DNA of 47,923 bases. Source: Lachnospiraceae bacterium. GTDB lineage: Bacteria > Bacillota > Clostridia > Lachnospirales > Lachnospiraceae. A model generated the notes under the pieces. It was not told the DNA's origin and searched no databases. It saw only the letters and a program-made list of their open reading frames with translations. This document shows positions 44,214 to 47,923 of the stretch, one piece after another. A program made the translations under genes and the position numbers. Location of the stretch: positions 1 through 47,923 of the forward strand of contig JAFUKJ010000050.1 of the NCBI GenBank assembly GCA_017467805.1, given 5' to 3'. Position 1 is the first letter of the stretch; each line of letters opens with the position of its first letter.

Positions 44214-44244
44214 AAAAAACAGCAGGTCTTTCCAAACCTGCTGT
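44214..44244 (-). terminator. Terminator after rsmE
   Basis: On the minus strand ACAGCAGGT, an 8-nt loop and ACCTGCTGT, then TTTTT. Confidence 0.9.
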
Positions 44245-44247
44245 TCG

Positions 44248-45006
44248 CTATTCTTCTAACTGATACATAATCCACGCCATCGCTGTGAATCCCGCTGTCT
44301 CGGTACGAAGGATGCGCTTGCCGAGTGTAATTGGCTTCATTCCCATAGAGATAGCCTCCTGAATCTCCTGCTCATCAAAGCCGCCCTCAGGACCAATAAA
44401 GATTGCAATTCTTTGGTTTGGCTGCAATGCCGAAATAATCTGCTTAGTTCCAGTCATACCTGTTGCACAGTCTAACGACTCCTCCATCTCATACGGCACA
44501 AGCTTAACCTCCATATCAGAAGCATACTGCAATGCCTGCTTATAGGTCATCACATCATGCACCTGTGGCATAATTCCACGCTTGCTCTGCTTTGCTGCCG
44601 CCTCTGAAATCCCTTGCCATCTTGCAATCTTAGACTTTGCCTTCTTATCATCCAGCTTTACAACACAGCGCTTCATCGCTACAGGAATAATCTCATATAC
44701 ACCAAGCTCTACCATCTTCTGAATAATCAGCTCCATCTTATCGCCCTTTGGCAAGCCTTGGAACAAATATACCTTGGAAGAAAGCTCTACCGCATCCTCC
44801 TTGATAAAGCGAAGTTCGCACACAACCTCTGTATCTGAGATAGTTGTGATTCCACAACGATAATCTCTGCCATCCACGCCATTACTAATGCTGATTTCCT
44901 CACCAGGCTTAAGGCGCAATACATTCTTAATATGGTTCACATCCTCGCCAATAATCACTATCTGCTTCTCGCTGATTTGACATGGCTCTACAAAGAAATG
45001 GTACAT
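44248..45006 (-). CDS. rsmE: 16S rRNA m3U1498 methyltransferase RsmE
   Basis: A 252-residue SPOUT methyltransferase with an N-terminal PUA-like domain (YHFFVEP..., HIKNVLRLKPGEEISI) and a C-terminal knot with IAIFIGPEGGFDEQEI and LGKRILRTETAGFTAM, the SAM-binding trefoil. The frame extends upstream to 45072 inside prmA, but GGAGAG lies before ATG 45006, where the family N-terminus MYHFFVEP starts. It follows prmA by 32 nt, the common prmA-rsmE order. Confidence 0.95.
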   Translation of the reverse strand: MYHFFVEPCQISEKQIVIIGEDVNHIKNVLRLKPGEEISISNGVDGRDYRCGITTISDTEVVCELRFIKEDAVELSSKVYLFQGLPKGDKMELIIQKMVELGVYEIIPVAMKRCVVKLDDKKAKSKIARWQGISEAAAKQSKRGIMPQVHDVMTYKQALQYASDMEVKLVPYEMEESLDCATGMTGTKQIISALQPNQRIAIFIGPEGGFDEQEIQEAISMGMKPITLGKRILRTETAGFTAMAWIMYQLEE

Positions 45007-45038
45007 AATCTCTCCTATGCTTTCTTTCAGAAACTTTT

Positions 45039-46001
45039 TCAGAAATTCTTTCTTGATGTCACACTTACCCACTCGCCCTGATAAGTCACTTCAAGTACCT
45101 CAAGTCCAGCTGCCTTCACCGCATCTACAACGGTCTGTTCCTTATCATCTATGATTCCTGATGTAATATAGATTCCGCCTGGCTTTAACTGATTCAAGAT
45201 AACTGGTGTTAATGGCACCAATACATCTGCCAAGATATTGGCTACAACAATATCATACTTCTCATAGCCTACCTTATCCTGCACTGCCTTATCCGTAATG
45301 ATATTTCCAATCATCATCTCAAAGCTATCAGGTGCGATGTTATTCACTTCCATGTTCTCACGAACTGCATCCACTGCGCATGGGTCAAGGTCTGTTCCTA
45401 CTGCATGCTTAATTCCATACATAAGGGAAATGATTGCCAAAATACCGCTACCTGTTCCTACATCAAGAAGCTCTGTCTCAGGTGTAATATACTTCTTAAG
45501 CTGTCTGATGCAAAGCTGAGTTGTCTCATGCATACCTGTACCAAAGGCCGTACCTGGGTCGATATGAAGAATCATCTTGTCCTGATCCTCAGGCTTTACT
45601 TCCTCCCATGATGGAATGACCAACAAATCATCAATATAGAACTGATGGAAATACTGCTTCCAGTTGTTAATCCAGTCAATATCCTCTGTCTCAGATACCA
45701 TAACAGTACCTTCTCCTATCTCCATGAACATACGAAGGTCTTCTAACTCTCTCTTAATGTTAGCCTCGATTTCCTCAGCATTCACATTTCCATCATCCTC
45801 AACAAAGAAGCTAAGATATGCAATACCATCATCCTCTGGTCCATCAGGGAGAATGTCCACAAACATCTGCTCCTTCTCCAATGGAGTAAGCGGAATCTTA
45901 TCCTCAATCTGTGCGCCCTCTAATCCTATATCATATAATGTACTAATAATAATATCTTCTGCATCTGTAATTGTCTTAACTGTAAATTTCTTCCACTTCA
46001 T
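45039..46001 (-). CDS. prmA: Ribosomal protein L11 methyltransferase PrmA
   Basis: A 320-residue class I methyltransferase with an N-terminal substrate-recognition domain (MKWKKFTVKTITDAEDIIISTLYDIGLEGAQIED) and SAM loop LLDVGTGSGILAI, then GTDLDPCAV and VVANILADVL. It trimethylates L11. The upstream extension to 46061 is dropped because the family N-terminus begins at ATG 46001 with AAAGGA upstream. It lies downstream of dnaJ after a terminator, as in many Firmicutes dnaK-dnaJ-prmA-rsmE clusters. Confidence 0.94.
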   Translation of the reverse strand: MKWKKFTVKTITDAEDIIISTLYDIGLEGAQIEDKIPLTPLEKEQMFVDILPDGPEDDGIAYLSFFVEDDGNVNAEEIEANIKRELEDLRMFMEIGEGTVMVSETEDIDWINNWKQYFHQFYIDDLLVIPSWEEVKPEDQDKMILHIDPGTAFGTGMHETTQLCIRQLKKYITPETELLDVGTGSGILAIISLMYGIKHAVGTDLDPCAVDAVRENMEVNNIAPDSFEMMIGNIITDKAVQDKVGYEKYDIVVANILADVLVPLTPVILNQLKPGGIYITSGIIDDKEQTVVDAVKAAGLEVLEVTYQGEWVSVTSRKNF

Positions 46002-46095
46002 CTGTATCTCAATCCTTTCTATACAAATCCAAGTATTCTCTAATATCTTATAGTACCGCATTTCCTAAGATATTTCCACTATAAAATAGAAACAA

Positions 46096-46113
46096 GGGCA
46101 GCGTACGCTGCCC
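46096..46113 (-). terminator. Terminator after dnaJ
   Basis: The perfect palindrome GGGCAGCGTACGCTGCCC, followed on the minus strand by a T-rich tract. Confidence 0.8.
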
Positions 46114-46118
46114 CTTTC

Positions 46119-47300
46119 CTAGAATTTATCGAAGAACTTTTTCTTCTTATCTTTTTTCTCTTCACCGTTATCCTTGTTCTCCATGTTTTTAACCATTTCC
46201 AAGGAATTGCCTGTCTCCTTATCAAACTTTCTAAGAAGCTCTTTTGCTTCGTTGGAAAGCTTATCAGGTACCTGTACCACCAATGTAACATAGTGGTCAC
46301 CACGAACCTCTTTATTTCTCAGGGATGGAACACCCTTGCCACGAAGTCTGACGCGGGTATCTGTCTGTGTACCTGCCTTCACGTCGTATACGACCTTACC
46401 ATCCACAGTATCAATCAGAATCTCTCCACCGAGTGCTGCTACTGCATACGAAATCGGCACTGTTGAGAAGATATTCATATCCTGTCTCTGGAAGATAGGA
46501 TGTCTGTCAACTACAACCTCAACCAACAGGTCTCCTCTTGGTCCGCCATGTGTTCCTGGCTCACCCTTATCACGAATTCTAACGCTCTGTCCGTTATCAA
46601 TACCAGCAGGAATTGATACCTGAATCTTCTTTCTCGCAGAAATAAATCCGCTTCCATGACAATCAGGACACTTCTCCTTAATCATCTTACCAGTACCGCC
46701 ACAATCAGGACACGCCTGAGCATTTCTAATCGTACCAAACGGTGTAGAATGCTGTGTTACAACCTGACCGCGTCCGCCACACTTAGTACATGTCTCTGGT
46801 GAGGTTCCAGGCTTCGCACCATTACCGCCACAGGTCTTACATGTATCCTTAAGATTAAGGTCTAACTCCTTCTCAACACCAAATACCGCTTCCTCGAAAG
46901 AAATGCGTACGCTGGTACGAAGGTTTGCTCCCTTCATCGGTCCATTATTATAACCTGAAGATCTTCTGCTGCCGCCACCGAAGAAATCGCCAAAAATATC
47001 GCCAAAGATATCAGAGAAATCAGCTCCGCCAAAATCAAAGCCACCAAAGCCGCCTCCAGCTCCGCCGCCTTCAAATGCAGAATGACCAAACTGATCGTAC
47101 TGACGTCTCTTATCCGCATCACTAAGTATTGCATATGCCTCAGAAGCTTCCTTGAACTTCTTCTCTGCCTCAGCATCTCCAGGGTTCATATCTGGATGGT
47201 ACTTCTTAGCTAACTGTCTATATGCTTTTTTAATAGTCGCATCATCAGCGCCTCTTTCAACGCCAAGCACCTCATAATAATCTCTCTTCTGCTCTGCCAT
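46119..47300 (-). CDS. dnaJ: Molecular chaperone DnaJ
   Basis: A 393-residue Hsp40: J domain (residues 1-75) with KYHPDMNP carrying HPD, a Gly/Phe-rich linker (75-120), four CxxCxGxG zinc motifs ([32 protein letters not shown]) and C-terminal substrate domains. It delivers clients to DnaK and stimulates its ATPase. The Lys/Asp-rich tail is longer than in many homologues. It sits downstream of dnaK, separated by a hairpin-rich gap. Confidence 0.97.
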   Translation of the reverse strand: MAEQKRDYYEVLGVERGADDATIKKAYRQLAKKYHPDMNPGDAEAEKKFKEASEAYAILSDADKRRQYDQFGHSAFEGGGAGGGFGGFDFGGADFSDIFGDIFGDFFGGGSRRSSGYNNGPMKGANLRTSVRISFEEAVFGVEKELDLNLKDTCKTCGGNGAKPGTSPETCTKCGGRGQVVTQHSTPFGTIRNAQACPDCGGTGKMIKEKCPDCHGSGFISARKKIQVSIPAGIDNGQSVRIRDKGEPGTHGGPRGDLLVEVVVDRHPIFQRQDMNIFSTVPISYAVAALGGEILIDTVDGKVVYDVKAGTQTDTRVRLRGKGVPSLRNKEVRGDHYVTLVVQVPDKLSNEAKELLRKFDKETGNSLEMVKNMENKDNGEEKKDKKKKFFDKF

Positions 47301-47332
47301 TATTTATCAACCTTTCAATTTGCACCTATAGC

Positions 47333-47357
47333 GAAAAATGCCCTAAGGGCATTTTTC
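47333..47357 (-). terminator. Hairpin in the dnaK-dnaJ gap, terminator-like
   Basis: GAAAAATGCCC and GGGCATTTTTC form a perfect 11-bp stem around a 3-nt loop. On the minus strand the 3' arm contains TTTTT. It would reduce dnaJ read-through. Confidence 0.65.
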
Positions 47358-47359
47358 AG

Positions 47360-47424
47360 GCATGAAGCTTTAGTGTTTCTTAGTGCTGTACCAAGTACAG
47401 CACTCTAGAAATCACTCTTCATGC
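47360..47424 (-). other. Long 65-nt hairpin starting right after the dnaK stop
   Basis: The outer arms GCATGAAG (47360-47367) and CTTCATGC (47417-47424) are perfect. The middle AGTG/CACT and TTTCT/AGAAA pair with small bulges. The inner stem AGTGCTGTAC-CAA-GTACAGCACT (47382-47404) is perfect. It begins one base after the dnaK stop codon. Confidence 0.85.
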
Positions 47425-47425
47425 T

Positions 47426-47923
47426 TTAGACTTCTCTATAGTCTCCATCAACTACATCGTCAGCTGCACCTGCATCGCTCTGTCCGCCCATGTTACCCAT
47501 ATCAGGACCAGCAGCTCCCTGTGCCTGCTGCATATTCTCATACATCTTTGTAAATAAGTTCTGAGCCTTATTCATCAGATTCTCCTGCTTGCTCTTTAAC
47601 TCAGCAACCTGATCCTCTGTCATCTCAGCGTCCTTTGTGCTCTCTAAGAATGCCTTAAGGTCATTTAAGTCTGCCTCAAGAGATGCCTTCTCGTTTGCAT
47701 CAATCTTATCGCCTACTTCACCTAATGCCTTCTCTGTCTGGAATACGAAGGAATCAGCATCGTTTCTTGCATCGATTGCTTCCTTTCTCTTCTTATCCTG
47801 AGCTTCGTACTCTGCTGCTTCCTTAACAGCCTTCTCGATATCCTCATCAGACATATTAGAACCTGATGTGATTGTGATATGCTGCTCCTTACCTGTTCCA
47901 AGATCCTTAGCAGATACATTTAC
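47426..47923 (-). CDS. dnaK: Molecular chaperone DnaK, C-terminal part (runs off the window)
   Basis: About 165 residues of the Hsp70 C-terminus: the end of the substrate-binding beta domain (VNVSAKDLGTGKEQHITITS), the helical lid (MSDEDIEKAVKEAAEYEAQDKKRKE, split by Asn/Asp-rich turns) and the disordered Gly/Asp tail ending DDVVDGDYREV. The frame is open to the right edge, so the ATPase domain and promoter lie outside; the methionine at 47854 is internal, not the start. dnaJ follows on the same strand. Confidence 0.97.
   Translation of the reverse strand, partial: VNVSAKDLGTGKEQHITITSGSNMSDEDIEKAVKEAAEYEAQDKKRKEAIDARNDADSFVFQTEKALGEVGDKIDANEKASLEADLNDLKAFLESTKDAEMTEDQVAELKSKQENLMNKAQNLFTKMYENMQQAQGAAGPDMGNMGGQSDAGAADDVVDGDYREV

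Noticed and set aside
45007-45072. Longer N-terminus for RsmE
   Set aside because: It overlaps the end of prmA; the family N-terminus and GGAGAG site support ATG 45006.
47301-47425. CIRCE (HrcA) operator near dnaJ
   Set aside because: The dyads present do not match TTAGCACTC-N9-GAGTGCTAA; the operator, if any, would lie upstream of the dnaK cluster outside the window.

Overview
The window looks like chromosomal DNA of a low-GC Gram-positive clostridium, most likely a motile member of the Lachnospiraceae. The evidence is the cdaA-cdaR-glmM order, the mreB/mbl-flhO-flhP-rod-binding protein block, the comF plus YvyF-like pair, ribonuclease J, IreB, a type III glutamine synthetase, a pyrophosphate-type phosphofructokinase and strong AGGAGG-type ribosome binding sites. 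No species can be named from sequence alone.

Layout. 1-10644 (minus strand): a mreB homologue, two flagellar rod/hook proteins and a rod-binding protein, then recD2, comF, a YvyF-like flagellar protein, two uncharacterised membrane proteins, and the c-di-AMP operon cdaA-cdaR-glmM (glmM runs off the left edge). Upstream of mreB are a SigA promoter and a probable SigD (motility) promoter. 10645-15240 (plus strand): an AT-richer accessory island. It holds two copies of a structured repeat flanking a small membrane protein, a tandem pair of GGGGTA/TACCCC hairpins, a 51-nt-period array of four dyads, and then four broken genes in a row: a HEYGH membrane protein, an NlpC/P60-like protein, a Nudix hydrolase and a DJ-1/PfpI protein. 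An intact alpha/beta hydrolase closes the island. 15243-23462: uvrB-uvrA, a sodium-coupled transporter with a DUF1292 protein, and a plus-strand PPi-type phosphofructokinase. 23464-32348: a CDF metal exporter, signal peptidase I, the division and cell-wall set ftsE-ftsX-M23 hydrolase-S41 protease, a PucR-type regulator, a YjfB motility protein behind a SigD-like promoter, the S1-domain protein CvfB and tRNA-Gln(CTG). 32472-41132: glutamine synthetase III, a U32 peptidase/O-methyltransferase/MltG-like/RNase J run, then DUF1292-RuvX-IreB and mtaB. 41240-47923: an HPr-like protein without the catalytic histidine, thiI with its partner cysteine desulfurase, rsmE, prmA, dnaJ and the 3' end of dnaK.

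How the genes fit together. Most of the window is housekeeping: envelope homeostasis (c-di-AMP, FtsEX-driven peptidoglycan hydrolysis, MreB), nucleotide excision repair, tRNA and ribosome modification, and proteostasis. Motility genes are scattered through it and appear tied together by SigD-type promoters. The least explained DNA is the 10.8-15.2 kb island. Its two repeat families keep base pairing while the sequence changes, which suggests that the folded form is what matters, while the protein genes beside them are decaying. I found no CRISPR array, insertion sequence, prophage or clear new defence system.
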